Positions 1 to 8,087 of a DNA stretch of 64,000 nucleotides are shown piece after piece; position 1 is the first letter of the stretch, and the number at the start of each line of letters is the position of its first letter. The notes below the pieces were generated by a model, which saw only the letters and a program-made list of their open reading frames with translations, did not search any database and was not told the DNA's origin. The translations under genes and the position numbers were made by a program. The stretch is from the NCBI GenBank assembly GCA_910587665.1, contig CAJUMZ010000006.1, positions 1 to 64,000 of the forward strand. Reading direction: 5' to 3'. Source of the stretch: an uncultured Muribaculum sp. (GTDB lineage: Bacteria > Bacteroidota > Bacteroidia > Bacteroidales > Muribaculaceae).

Positions 1-108
1 ATGAGCAATTAACCTACGCTCAGTTCCAATAAATTACACTCTTTTCGTAACTTCTCACTGCAAAGTCTTAATTTTTTGTTAAAACTTTTTATTTAGCGAC
101 ATTTGCTG

Positions 109-116
109 TAACTTTG
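109..116 (+). promoter_or_regulatory. -7 promoter element before the LysE-type gene
   Basis: TAACTTTG matches the Bacteroidota -7 consensus TAnnTTTG and lies 17 nt upstream of the start codon at 134. No convincing -33 TTTG is seen at the usual 19-21 nt spacing, so only the -7 box is supported. Confidence 0.5.
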
Positions 117-133
117 AATATGGAATACTGACC

Positions 134-778
134 ATGGAATCGCTATTATACATAGTAGTCCGCGGTATAGCCATAGGCATACTTATATCGGCGCCGATGG
201 GGCCGATAGGGATGTTATGTATTCAACGCACACTGAATAAAGGCCGATGGCCGGCATTTTTCACCGGAATGGGAGCGGCACTGAGCGATCTGATCTATTG
301 CTTGCTTACAGGTCTCGGACTTTCGTTTATCACCGATTTTATTGAAGCCAACCAGCTTATTCTACAGATTATAGGCTCCATCGTTCTCGCCGCTTTTGCG
401 TTTTATCTATTCCGTAAAAATCCTGCACGTAAGCTCACTACCCCACAAGACGCGCCCAACACATATTGGAAAGATTTTGTGACAGGATTTCTGCTTACAT
501 TCTCCAACCCGCTTATACTTTTTTTCATAATAGGTCTTTTTGCCCGATTCAATTTCCTCCTTCCGGAATTTCGCTATTATCACTATATCTCGGGGTATAT
601 TGCGATATTCGGCGGAGCGATGCTCTGGTGGTTCACAATTACTTTTTTTGTCAACAAAGTGCGCTCCCACTTCAACGTGAGATCGCTATGGCTGATAAAC
701 CGTATTATCGGAAGTATCCTCCTTGTAATGTCGGCGGTGGGATTTGTGATGGGTATTAAAGACTATATCTCCTTGTAA
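134..778 (+). CDS. LysE/RhtB-family amino acid exporter
   Basis: This 214-residue integral membrane protein looks like a member of the LysE/RhtB translocator family, which exports amino acids or related small metabolites across the inner membrane. The sequence shows about six hydrophobic segments. The family's N-terminal PxGP signature is present (Pro21, Gly23, Pro24, in a context starting APMGP), followed by a short basic loop with an Arg-Thr pair. The length is normal for the family. The ATG at 134 is the first usable start after the -7 box; an earlier ATG at 120 hits a stop after two codons. The CBM9-like gene begins 6 nt after the stop, so the two are probably co-transcribed. The substrate cannot be read from the sequence. 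Confidence 0.8.
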   Translation: MESLLYIVVRGIAIGILISAPMGPIGMLCIQRTLNKGRWPAFFTGMGAALSDLIYCLLTGLGLSFITDFIEANQLILQIIGSIVLAAFAFYLFRKNPARKLTTPQDAPNTYWKDFVTGFLLTFSNPLILFFIIGLFARFNFLLPEFRYYHYISGYIAIFGGAMLWWFTITFFVNKVRSHFNVRSLWLINRIIGSILLVMSAVGFVMGIKDYISL

Positions 779-784
779 ACGACA

Positions 785-1447
785 ATGAACAGTAACGACA
801 AAATGCTTTATGTGCCGACAATCGGCGATCTCGACATAACAAATGTTGACAACGTAATCAACGCCCTTGAAGAGAACGGGGTAAGACGCCCCATCGACTC
901 ACTCGGATGGCGCGACAAATATCCTTATCACCCGCTCACGACATTTTCCATGGCACACTCTGCCGACACCCTGTTTGTCGATTTTTTTGTGCGTTGCAAT
1001 TATCTACGGGCAGTCAATTACAAGCCCAACACTCCGGTATATGAAGACTCTTGTGTGGGACTTTGCCTGCAACTTTCGAAGGACAGTAAATCCTACATAT
1101 CGCTGATGATCAACTGCATCGGCACCCTTAGCGGCAAAATACACTCAACCGACGGAACAACGGAAGTCATACCGGAGGAACGACTCTCAGCCATAACCTG
1201 CTATGCGTCATGTGGCAACCGACCGTTCCGTGAACTTGAAGGACTGTTTACATGGAACATACTTGCTGAAATTCCGTTTAAATTCCTCGGCATTAAATCG
1301 CCCGAATTCCCGATTGAAATGAAGGGAAACTTTTTCAAGTGTACGTCAGGCACCTCACAACCCCATTTCCTGTCATGGATGCCGATCGACTCACCCTCCC
1401 CAAATTTCGAACTTCCGGACTATTTCGGGAAAATAACACTTGAATAA
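785..1447 (+). CDS. CBM9-like carbohydrate-binding protein, apparently cytoplasmic
   Basis: This 220-residue protein has the layout of the CBM9-like family of Bacteroidales, usually annotated as carbohydrate-binding family 9-like. It contains a central strand reading FFVRCNYLRAV, then VYEDSCV, and a C-terminal block with Gly-Asn-Phe-Phe-Lys-Cys and a closing Pro-Asn-Phe-x-x-Pro-x-x-Phe-Gly. Those blocks resemble the sugar-binding beta-sandwich of xylanase CBM9 modules. No signal peptide or catalytic domain is seen, so whether it binds sugar in the cell is unknown. It sits between a LysE-type exporter (6 nt) and a DUF4923 gene (26 nt), which suggests one transcript but no shared pathway. Confidence 0.65.
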   Translation: MNSNDKMLYVPTIGDLDITNVDNVINALEENGVRRPIDSLGWRDKYPYHPLTTFSMAHSADTLFVDFFVRCNYLRAVNYKPNTPVYEDSCVGLCLQLSKDSKSYISLMINCIGTLSGKIHSTDGTTEVIPEERLSAITCYASCGNRPFRELEGLFTWNILAEIPFKFLGIKSPEFPIEMKGNFFKCTSGTSQPHFLSWMPIDSPSPNFELPDYFGKITLE

Positions 1448-1473
1448 TAATCAATCAACCAATAACATTTAAT

Positions 1474-2148
1474 ATGAAGACAATCTATTCACTTTTAACG
1501 GTGATATTATGTGCCTGCACAATGTCGGCACAGTCATTTGACCTCAAAGATATCCTTAAAGGTATCGGAGGCAACAGCGACACAACCCAGTCGTCAGACT
1601 CAGGTAAAAGCGGCTCCGGGCTCGGTGACGTGTTAGGTTCGGTAATAGGCAATGTGTTGGGAACAAACAAGGTTACTCCCGCCGATCTTACGGGTACATG
1701 GGTCTACTCTGCCCCTGCGGTGGCATTCAAGAGCGACGACCTGCTGAAGAAAGCGGGCGGCGCTGCAGCTTCCGCGACAATTGAGAGTAAAATAGCACCC
1801 TACTACAAGCGTGCCGGACTTGACAAGATGTCGCTCGTCGTAAATGCCGACAGTACTTTTACAATGAAATTCAACCGCGGTTCACTTTCGGGCACACTTT
1901 CCCAAGGCGAGCCGGGATTCATGAAATTCCAGTTCAAGGCAATGGGCAAAATGAATGTAGGAAGCCTTAATGCGGCAGTAACCAAAGCAGGCAACCAGCT
2001 TTCAATCACCTTTGACATCTCAAAACTCATGAGTCTTGTCAATACGATAGCATCAGTTTCAGGCAACTCCACGCTCAAGGGAGCTAATTCGCTATTACAA
2101 AGCTATGACGGTATGCAAGCCGGGTTCAGGCTCAAAAAAAGTAATTGA
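1474..2148 (+). CDS. Exported DUF4923-family protein
   Basis: This is a 224-residue secreted protein of unknown function. It starts with a signal peptide (residues about 1-19, ending CTMSAQS), followed by a Gly/Ser-rich linker (about 30-60) with a repeated Gly-x-Val-Leu-Gly pattern. A compact domain then begins with LTGTWVYSAPAVAF, a lipocalin-like opening typical of DUF4923 proteins in Bacteroidales. A cysteine at 15 lies in the hydrophobic region, but the lipobox is not convincing, so periplasmic or outer-membrane-associated location is more likely than lipoprotein anchoring. It is the last gene before the terminator at 2175. The assignment rests on recalled family appearance. Confidence 0.65.
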   Translation: MKTIYSLLTVILCACTMSAQSFDLKDILKGIGGNSDTTQSSDSGKSGSGLGDVLGSVIGNVLGTNKVTPADLTGTWVYSAPAVAFKSDDLLKKAGGAAASATIESKIAPYYKRAGLDKMSLVVNADSTFTMKFNRGSLSGTLSQGEPGFMKFQFKAMGKMNVGSLNAAVTKAGNQLSITFDISKLMSLVNTIASVSGNSTLKGANSLLQSYDGMQAGFRLKKSN

Positions 2149-2174
2149 CAGAGTTAGATTCAAGCTATACTTGC

Positions 2175-2207
2175 AGGCGGGTCATAATCATGCTCCCGCC
2201 TTTTTTA
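2175..2207 (+). terminator. Rho-independent terminator
   Basis: A 7-bp GC-rich stem (AGGCGGG at 2175-2181 pairing with CCCGCCT at 2195-2201) with a 13-nt loop is followed directly by a run of T. This ends the unit of the first three genes. Confidence 0.85.
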
Positions 2208-2248
2208 TTATATGATGTTAAAACAAGATGGTATGGATTAAATTTTCG

Positions 2249-2256
2249 TAACTTTG
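2249..2256 (+). promoter_or_regulatory. -7 promoter element, near-leaderless NlpC/P60 gene
   Basis: TAACTTTG ends only 7 nt before the ATG at 2264. With transcription starting a few bases after the -7 box, the 5' untranslated region would be almost absent. No -33 element is seen at standard spacing. Confidence 0.55.
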
Positions 2257-2263
2257 TAATGAT

Positions 2264-2980
2264 ATGAGAAAAAGCGTCAATATAGTCACCATCATCCTGC
2301 TTGCATTTATACCGGTCATGCTTCTGCTTGGCGGGTGTAAATCATCAAAGCCTGCGATAAAACATAAGAATGATCCGGCATATATAGGCGGACTGTCATT
2401 TGACCCGAAAGCATTGAAAGGGGAAGAGAAACGCCTTGTCGAGGAAGCCCTTACATGGCTCGGAACGCCCTACCGCTACGGCGGTACCGACTACTCCGGC
2501 ACCGATTGTTCCGGCATGACCATGAAAATATATCTGAAGGCTCTCGGACTTTCCATACCGCGTAACTCGGCACAGCAGCAAAAATTCTGCAAATCCATAA
2601 AAAAAGGCTCGCTAACGACAGGCGACCTGCTGTTTTTTGCAACCGGGAAAAATAAAAACAAGGTGTCACACGTAGGCATGTATCTCGGCTCTGGTCAGTT
2701 TATCCACGCATCAGCAAGCCGGGGAGTGATAATAAGTAATCTCAACGAGCGATATTACACCAACAATTATCATTCATCGGGTCACGTAGCGCGCAAAAGT
2801 GACAAACACCGCAAGTCGAAAAAGCCTGAACAGGAGAAAAAAACAGAACCACAGCCGGCTCCCGCACCACTACCCCAACCCTTGCCGGAAAAACGGTTTG
2901 AGACCGAGCCTCTGGAATTTGAGCTTGACGAAGCCATCGAATCAAGGATTGACTCGATTTACTCAACCTTTCTTGAGTGA
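2264..2980 (+). CDS. NlpC/P60 peptidase lipoprotein with Pro-rich tail
   Basis: This is a 238-residue cell-wall peptidase of the NlpC/P60 family, which cleaves peptidoglycan stem peptides, typically gamma-D-Glu to diamino acid bonds. The N-terminus is a lipoprotein signal (LLLGGC, Cys25), so the enzyme should be anchored in a membrane and face the periplasm. The catalytic core covers about 60-175: Cys82 in DCSG, His136 in VSHVGMYLG and His148 in FIHAS form the expected triad. After the core comes a Lys/Pro/Glu-rich, probably disordered linker (about 180-220) and a short acidic end. The last 22 nt overlap the 3' end of the opposing NlpC/P60 gene. Confidence 0.85.
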   Translation: MRKSVNIVTIILLAFIPVMLLLGGCKSSKPAIKHKNDPAYIGGLSFDPKALKGEEKRLVEEALTWLGTPYRYGGTDYSGTDCSGMTMKIYLKALGLSIPRNSAQQQKFCKSIKKGSLTTGDLLFFATGKNKNKVSHVGMYLGSGQFIHASASRGVIISNLNERYYTNNYHSSGHVARKSDKHRKSKKPEQEKKTEPQPAPAPLPQPLPEKRFETEPLEFELDEAIESRIDSIYSTFLE

Positions 2981-3852
2981 TACCATGAATGAGTTGCAAC
3001 AGTCGGTGTACCCTTGACATGCAGGCGACGCGCGGTAATCAATTTTCCCGCTGATTCAAGCCTGTTGCGTCTCACTCTTCCCGCCGCCTCGATGACATTA
3101 CCGTCACTTTCATATATAGCCACATGATTAATACGCCCGGTGTCGGGATTTCCATAAAATACAAGGTCACCGGGCCGTAAGGAATCAAGCATAACTTCCT
3201 CCCCGGCAACAGCCTGCTGGGAAGCGTCGCGCGGCAATATAAATCCTGACGATAAAAAAGCAAGCTTTGTCAACCCCGAGCAATCCATGCCCTTTGTCGA
3301 CAGTCCGCCCCACAGATAAGGCGTACCCATCTGTAACCGCGCCATATCAAGCACATTGTCAATGCCTCTGAACCGCACACTGTCAAGCGGCACTATGTCG
3401 GAGGCAAATACCCATCCCATTCTTCCATCAGGCAAAATAACCTTAGAGCGCAACCGACAGCCGGACTCGGCAATACCCACTATATCTCCGGCAACAAGAT
3501 CACTTACCGGCTCGTAACTTACGGAATCTACGTAAGCGCGCACTTCATGACCGGACATAACCATAGCCCTGCCGGAAGCTCTCCATTCATCAAAAGCCCT
3601 ATTATCAAGCATCGTAAGGGAATTGCCGATGATATAGCCACGGTAATCGTCGGGCATAGTCACCGCCACCCATCCGGATGGCAATACGGAGTCAACCTGA
3701 AGAGGGGTGCCCATAAGCGCCTGCGTCGACATCTCGGCACCATGACGCGGCTCGGTCCTTACATGAGCCACGGAAATATGAGGCAACGCCCATTGCGCAT
3801 TAAGCGTGACACTGAAAAATAAAAATAATATTGATATCAAGAGCTTTCCCAT
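2959..3852 (-). CDS. NlpC/P60 endopeptidase with N-terminal SH3-like region
   Basis: This 297-residue periplasmic enzyme resembles the Bacteroidales gamma-D-glutamyl-L-diamino acid endopeptidases with SH3b domains that act in peptidoglycan recycling. It has a signal peptide (residues 1-20, ending LNAQ), a region of about 25-160 that looks like two SH3b units, and a C-terminal NlpC/P60 domain. Cys191 in DCSGL and His243 in INHVAIYE are present. At the third catalytic position, where His is common (compare FIHAS in the gene at 2264), the sequence reads VIEAAG, so Glu255 may occupy it. It faces the preceding NlpC/P60 gene and overlaps it. It diverges from ureA. Confidence 0.82.
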   Translation of the reverse strand: MGKLLISILFLFFSVTLNAQWALPHISVAHVRTEPRHGAEMSTQALMGTPLQVDSVLPSGWVAVTMPDDYRGYIIGNSLTMLDNRAFDEWRASGRAMVMSGHEVRAYVDSVSYEPVSDLVAGDIVGIAESGCRLRSKVILPDGRMGWVFASDIVPLDSVRFRGIDNVLDMARLQMGTPYLWGGLSTKGMDCSGLTKLAFLSSGFILPRDASQQAVAGEEVMLDSLRPGDLVFYGNPDTGRINHVAIYESDGNVIEAAGRVRRNRLESAGKLITARRLHVKGTPTVATHSWYHSRKVE

Positions 3853-3952
3853 AATCCATTTATTCTCCGGTAAAATTACTAATTATTTTTTATTGCCGGA
3901 TAAACTTTTATTCCTACAGGATGTTAAAATTATAACATAAACATATTTAGTT

Positions 3953-4255
3953 ATGCATCTAACTCCAAAAGAAATCGACAAACTGATGTTGCTCAATTTG
4001 GGTATCATAGCCGAACGCCGTAAAAACAAAGGCTTGAAGCTTAATTATCCCGAAGCAGTAGCTTACATCACATCGGCAGCCCTTGAAGAAGCCCGTGCCG
4101 GTAAGACAGTAGAAGAAGTGATGGTAGAAGCTTCCAATGTGCTAAAAAAAGAAGATGTAATGGAGGGTGTAGCCGACATGATACATCTGCTTCAGGTAGA
4201 AGCCGTGTTTACCGACGGCTCGCGTCTGGTCAGCATCCATCATCCCATCAAGTAA
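3953..4255 (+). CDS. ureA: Urease gamma subunit
   Basis: UreA is the small gamma subunit of urease, the nickel enzyme that hydrolyses urea to ammonia and carbamate in the cytoplasm. The 100-residue length is exactly typical. The sequence opens with the family pattern [12 protein letters not shown] and includes [10 protein letters not shown], a Glu-Glu-Val-Met segment and the closing [18 protein letters not shown], where the gamma chain contacts the beta chain. It is the first gene of the operon ureA-B-C-E-F-G-D. The 100 bp upstream are AT-rich and hold no clear TAnnTTTG box in this direction, so its promoter may be weak or depend on an activator or another sigma factor. Confidence 0.97.
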   Translation: MHLTPKEIDKLMLLNLGIIAERRKNKGLKLNYPEAVAYITSAALEEARAGKTVEEVMVEASNVLKKEDVMEGVADMIHLLQVEAVFTDGSRLVSIHHPIK

Positions 4256-4281
4256 CCCACCCCTCATAAAAGTAGAAAACC

Positions 4282-4884
4282 ATGGCTACAGACAACACCA
4301 AAATTCAAGCGACCGATGCACAGGCACCGGGCAACCCGCCTATGAACAATGAGGGATTCAGCAAATCCAATCCCCCCAAGTCAAGCGATACCCCCACGAC
4401 AGTCTATAATGGCGTACCACCAATCTATGATCCCGTAACCCCGGGATTTACACCCGCAACCGAGCCACCGGTAGGAGGCGTCATTCTTGCATCCGACCCG
4501 ATCGAATACAATACCGACCGCTATACTGTAAAAGTGACAGTCCATAACACAGGCGACCGCCCTATTCAGGTAGGATCCCATTTTCATTTCTTTGAAGTGA
4601 ACCGTTATCTTGAGTTTGACCGCGAAAAAACTTACGGTTGTCACTTGAACATACCTGCTACCACCGCCATCCGTTTCGAACCCGGCGATGAAAAAGAGGT
4701 TGAAGTCGTAAGTTACGCCGGCAAGCGCAAAGTATTCGGCTTCAACGGTCTTGTTGACGGATACACCGGAGGACAGGATACCCCGTCATATTTCCCTGAA
4801 AAGATACGTGCCCTTCGCCGCGCCCAGGAATATGGCTTCAAGAGTGTAAGTGAAGATGAAGCCGAGGCAGAAGCATCTAAGTAA
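4282..4884 (+). CDS. ureB: Urease beta subunit with N-terminal extension
   Basis: UreB is the structural beta subunit of urease. The conserved core starts near residue 63 ([13 protein letters not shown]) and includes [19 protein letters not shown], the [10 protein letters not shown] stretch and [10 protein letters not shown]. The protein is 200 residues, against about 100-120 for the usual stand-alone subunit. The surplus is mainly a roughly 62-residue N-terminal segment rich in Pro, Thr, Asn and Ser, without predicted structure, plus a short acidic C-terminal tail ([10 protein letters not shown]). No ATG closer to the core has a better context, and the ORF begins 26 nt after ureA, so the long form is probably real. 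It continues to ureC after 21 nt. Confidence 0.93.
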   Translation: MATDNTKIQATDAQAPGNPPMNNEGFSKSNPPKSSDTPTTVYNGVPPIYDPVTPGFTPATEPPVGGVILASDPIEYNTDRYTVKVTVHNTGDRPIQVGSHFHFFEVNRYLEFDREKTYGCHLNIPATTAIRFEPGDEKEVEVVSYAGKRKVFGFNGLVDGYTGGQDTPSYFPEKIRALRRAQEYGFKSVSEDEAEAEASK

Positions 4885-4905
4885 ATCTATCAAAAAGCTT
4901 AAATT

Positions 4906-6624
4906 ATGGCAACTATTTCCAGACAAGAAAATAACAACCTGTTCGGACCTACCGTAGGTGATAAAATCCGTCTCGGCAACACACATCTATATGTTGAGAT
5001 TGAAAAAGACCTCCGTGTTTACGGTGACGAATCGGTTTACGGCGGCGGAAAGACTCTTCGCGACGGCATGGGTCTCGCCAACCGTTATTCGGTCAAAGGC
5101 GGATCGCTTGACCTTGTGATAACCAATGTGACAATCCTTGACCCTATATTGGGCGTCATAAAGGCTGATGTCGGCGTCAAAGACGGTAAAATCGCCGGTA
5201 TCGGCAAAGCCGGTAACCCTGACATTATGGAAGGTGTTTCACCTGATCTTGTGACAGGCCCGTCAACCGATGCCATCTCAGGCGAGCATCTGATATTGAC
5301 TGCCGCAGGAATCGACGGTCACGTACACCATGTCTCTCCCCAGCAGGCATATAACTGCCTGTCAAACGGTATCACCACACTTATCGGCGGGGGTATAGGC
5401 CCGACCGACGGTACCAACGGCACTACCATTACCTCGGGTGTATGGAACATGTACAAGATGCTTGAATCATTTGAAGGCATACCTATCAACTACGGATGTC
5501 TTGCAAAGGGCAACAGCTCGGTAAAAGAGACGCTTGACGAACAGATCTATGCCGGAAGCTGCGGATATAAGATCCATGAAGACTGGGGTTCAACTCCTGC
5601 CGCAATCAGGGCATGTCTTGATTCAGCCGACCGTCTTGACGTACAGGTGGCAATACACACCGATACACTTAATGAAAGCGGTTACGTAGAAGACTCTATC
5701 GCGGCAATGGATGGAAGGACAATCCATACCTACCACACAGAAGGAGCCGGCGGCGGTCACGCGCCTGATCTTCTTAAAGTGGCGTCTATGGCAAATGTGC
5801 TTCCGTCATCAACCAACCCGACACTCCCCTTCGGTATAAATTCCAAGGCTGAGTTGTTTGACATGATCATGGTATGCCACAATCTTAATCCCAACATACC
5901 GAGTGATGTCGCATTTGCGGAAAGCCGTGTACGCCCCGAGACCCAGTCGGCAGAAAACATACTGCATGACCTCGGTGTACTTTCAATGGTATCAAGCGAC
6001 TCTCAGGCAATGGGTCGTGTAGGTGAATCGTTCATGCGTGCCTTCCAGATGGCAAGCTACATGAAGGATGTGCGCGGCAAGCTTCGCGAAGACAGCGACA
6101 GCAACGATAACTTCCGTGTATTGCGTTATCTTGCAAAGATAACCATCAATCCGGCTATCACTTACGGATGCTCCGACATACTCGGATCCATCGAAAAAGG
6201 CAAAATGGCCGATCTCGTGCTTTGGGAGCCGGAATTTTTCGGAACAAAGCCAAAGATTGTAATCAAAGGTGGCTTGATCAACTGGGCACAGATGGGCGAC
6301 CCCAATGCCTCACTCCCGACCCCGCAGCCCGTATACATGCGACCCATGTACGGAGCTTTCGGCAAGGCACTCGGCACAACATGTGTCAACCTCATGTCGC
6401 GCTGCTCGATTGAAGCCGGTGTCCCGGAGAAGCTTGGATTGCAGCGTATATGCTATCCTGTCCACGGAACACGCCAGATTTCAAAATACGACATGGTGCG
6501 CAACACAGCCATGCCGCGAATCGAAATCAACCCGGAGACATTCTATGTATACGTAGACGGAGAACTCGCCTATGTTCCGCCGGCACCGAGTCTGTCGCTT
6601 GCACAGCTCTACTGGTTCAGCTAA
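4906..6624 (+). CDS. ureC: Urease alpha subunit (catalytic)
   Basis: UreC carries the bi-nickel active site of urease. The 572-residue length is standard. All metal and catalytic residues known from Klebsiella urease are present with an offset of +5: His139 and His141 (GHVHH), the carbamylated Lys222 and His224 (YKIHEDWG), His251, His277 (HTEGAGGGHAPD), the flap Cys324-His325 (MVCHNL) and Asp365 (SSDSQAMGRVGE). The residue after the flap His, often His, is Asn326 here. The enzyme should be active once matured by UreE/F/G/D, which follow in the operon. A perfect hairpin occupies part of the 74-nt gap before ureE. Confidence 0.97.
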   Translation: MATISRQENNNLFGPTVGDKIRLGNTHLYVEIEKDLRVYGDESVYGGGKTLRDGMGLANRYSVKGGSLDLVITNVTILDPILGVIKADVGVKDGKIAGIGKAGNPDIMEGVSPDLVTGPSTDAISGEHLILTAAGIDGHVHHVSPQQAYNCLSNGITTLIGGGIGPTDGTNGTTITSGVWNMYKMLESFEGIPINYGCLAKGNSSVKETLDEQIYAGSCGYKIHEDWGSTPAAIRACLDSADRLDVQVAIHTDTLNESGYVEDSIAAMDGRTIHTYHTEGAGGGHAPDLLKVASMANVLPSSTNPTLPFGINSKAELFDMIMVCHNLNPNIPSDVAFAESRVRPETQSAENILHDLGVLSMVSSDSQAMGRVGESFMRAFQMASYMKDVRGKLREDSDSNDNFRVLRYLAKITINPAITYGCSDILGSIEKGKMADLVLWEPEFFGTKPKIVIKGGLINWAQMGDPNASLPTPQPVYMRPMYGAFGKALGTTCVNLMSRCSIEAGVPEKLGLQRICYPVHGTRQISKYDMVRNTAMPRIEINPETFYVYVDGELAYVPPAPSLSLAQLYWFS

Positions 6625-6640
6625 ATCCAACTGCCATCAT

Positions 6641-6669
6641 CACTGCACGCCCATTTAAGGCGTGCAGTG
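6641..6669 (+). promoter_or_regulatory. Perfect intercistronic hairpin between ureC and ureE
   Basis: An 11-bp perfect inverted repeat (6641-6651 with 6659-6669) with a 7-nt loop lies between the structural and accessory urease genes. It has no T-run after it. It could act as an RNA stability or processing element, or as a partial terminator that lowers accessory gene expression relative to ureABC; the sequence alone does not decide. Confidence 0.6.
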
Positions 6670-6698
6670 AATATTTAACTCTAAAAAAGCTATTGTTT

Positions 6699-7325
6699 AT
6701 GAAAATTTTCAGTGAGGTAATCGGTAATATCCATGGAGACGCCGAGCTTGCAAAAAAACTGTCAACCGCCGAAATAGAATATCTTGACCTCGACCAATGG
6801 ACAGCCCAGAAAAGCCGCTTCATTGTAACGGGAGACAAGGGCACCCAATGTGCGGTAGCGCTGAAACGCAACACACAGCTAATCGAAGGCGACGTGCTTG
6901 AATATGACCACGAAACCGGAAAAGCAATCGTGGCGCGAATCGAGCTAAGCCCTGTATTTGTCATTGATCTATCGGCTGTAGAAAAAGAAGACAAGCTAAA
7001 AATAATCGAGACATGTATAGAGCTTGGACACGCCATCGGCAACCAGCATTGGCCCGCGGTAATCAAAGGCACAAAAGTGTATGTGCCGCTGACTGTCGAC
7101 AAGAAAGTGATGGAAAGTGTAATGTACACCCATTCCATACCCGGTGTGACTTATGAATTCCAGCCCGGCAAGGAAGTAATACCTTACCTCGCCCCTCATG
7201 AGATACGCAATCTGTTCGGAGGCACGGCACAGGAAAGCCACGCCCATGTACATGCCGACACGATGCATCATCACGACCACGGTCATATGCACACCCATCC
7301 CGACGGCACCACACATTGCCACTGA
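6699..7325 (+). CDS. ureE: Urease accessory nickel chaperone UreE
   Basis: UreE delivers nickel to the UreD-F-G assembly complex for insertion into apo-urease. The 208-residue protein starts at the ATG at 6699 (MKIFSEVIGN); the frame is open further upstream, but that would overlap ureC by 175 nt and is not credible. The N-terminal peptide-binding part and the metal-binding domain are recognisable, with the conserved GHAIGNQHWPA segment. The last 28 residues contain 12 histidines, alternating with Asp, Thr and Met and ending HCH, a typical nickel-storing tail. The start follows the hairpin at 6641-6669 by 29 nt, and ureF follows after 33 nt. Confidence 0.95.
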   Translation: MKIFSEVIGNIHGDAELAKKLSTAEIEYLDLDQWTAQKSRFIVTGDKGTQCAVALKRNTQLIEGDVLEYDHETGKAIVARIELSPVFVIDLSAVEKEDKLKIIETCIELGHAIGNQHWPAVIKGTKVYVPLTVDKKVMESVMYTHSIPGVTYEFQPGKEVIPYLAPHEIRNLFGGTAQESHAHVHADTMHHHDHGHMHTHPDGTTHCH

Positions 7326-7358
7326 TACATACTCAACCATAATCAAGATATACCCTAC

Positions 7359-8054
7359 ATGAGCTCATCATCCATCATATCCACAATGCGGCTGCTTGAA
7401 ATGAGCGACTCGCAATTTCCCGTAGGAAACTTTTCATTTTCCAACGGACTTGAGACTGCCTCCTACGAGAAGATCGTTCATGATGCCGACTCACTGCGCC
7501 AATATGTCGAGGCTGCGTCAATACAATCGGCATTCAGCGACGGCATAGCGTCAATACAGGCATACAGGGCTATCGGCGACAATAACTATAAAGAAGTGTT
7601 GCATGCCGACGAAGAAGTCATACTCTGTAAAATGAACGACGAGGCAAGACAGATGGTGTTGCGCATGGGCAAGAAAATGGCTGAACTCATGGTACATATC
7701 ACCGACTGCAAGATGATGGAGCATTTCCTTAATGACATAAATGCCGGACTCACGGCAGGCACATATCCTATAGCCCAGGCAATAGCCATGCACCATGCCG
7801 GGGTATCGGAAGAGGAAATGTTCACCTCACAGCAATTCGGGGTAATCAACATGATATTGGGCGCAGCCCTCAGATGCGTGAGAGTGTCACACTACGATAC
7901 ACAAAAAATAGCATATGACATGGCTTCCCGCATAGCCGGCGACTACCTTCTTGTAAAAGAAATGGGCTACGAAGACATGCGGGCGTTTGTCCCCGGAATG
8001 GACATCATGGCTTCGCTGCATGAAAAAGGAAACATGCGCATGTTTATGAATTAA
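7359..8054 (+). CDS. ureF: Urease accessory protein UreF
   Basis: UreF is an all-alpha accessory protein that bridges UreD and UreG in the urease activation complex and gates the GTPase. The 231-residue length is normal. The sequence starts with the family pattern MRLLEMSDSQFPVGNFSFSNGLE, followed by a helical body with AYRAIGDN, a Gly-Thr-Tyr-Pro-Ile-Ala motif (LTAGTYPIAQAIAM) near the middle and the LGAALRCVRVSH region near the C-terminus, all expected for UreF. It lies between ureE and ureG in the same operon, with 33 nt on each side. Confidence 0.95.
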   Translation: MSSSSIISTMRLLEMSDSQFPVGNFSFSNGLETASYEKIVHDADSLRQYVEAASIQSAFSDGIASIQAYRAIGDNNYKEVLHADEEVILCKMNDEARQMVLRMGKKMAELMVHITDCKMMEHFLNDINAGLTAGTYPIAQAIAMHHAGVSEEEMFTSQQFGVINMILGAALRCVRVSHYDTQKIAYDMASRIAGDYLLVKEMGYEDMRAFVPGMDIMASLHEKGNMRMFMN

Positions 8055-8087
8055 TCAATTAACTTTCAACTATAAAAGCTCCGTAAT

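Noticed and set aside
6450..6698. Open frame upstream of UreE that could extend the protein by 83 residues
   Set aside because: It overlaps ureC by 175 nt in another frame, contains the ureC-ureE hairpin, and has no resemblance to UreE; the ATG at 6699 fits the family start.
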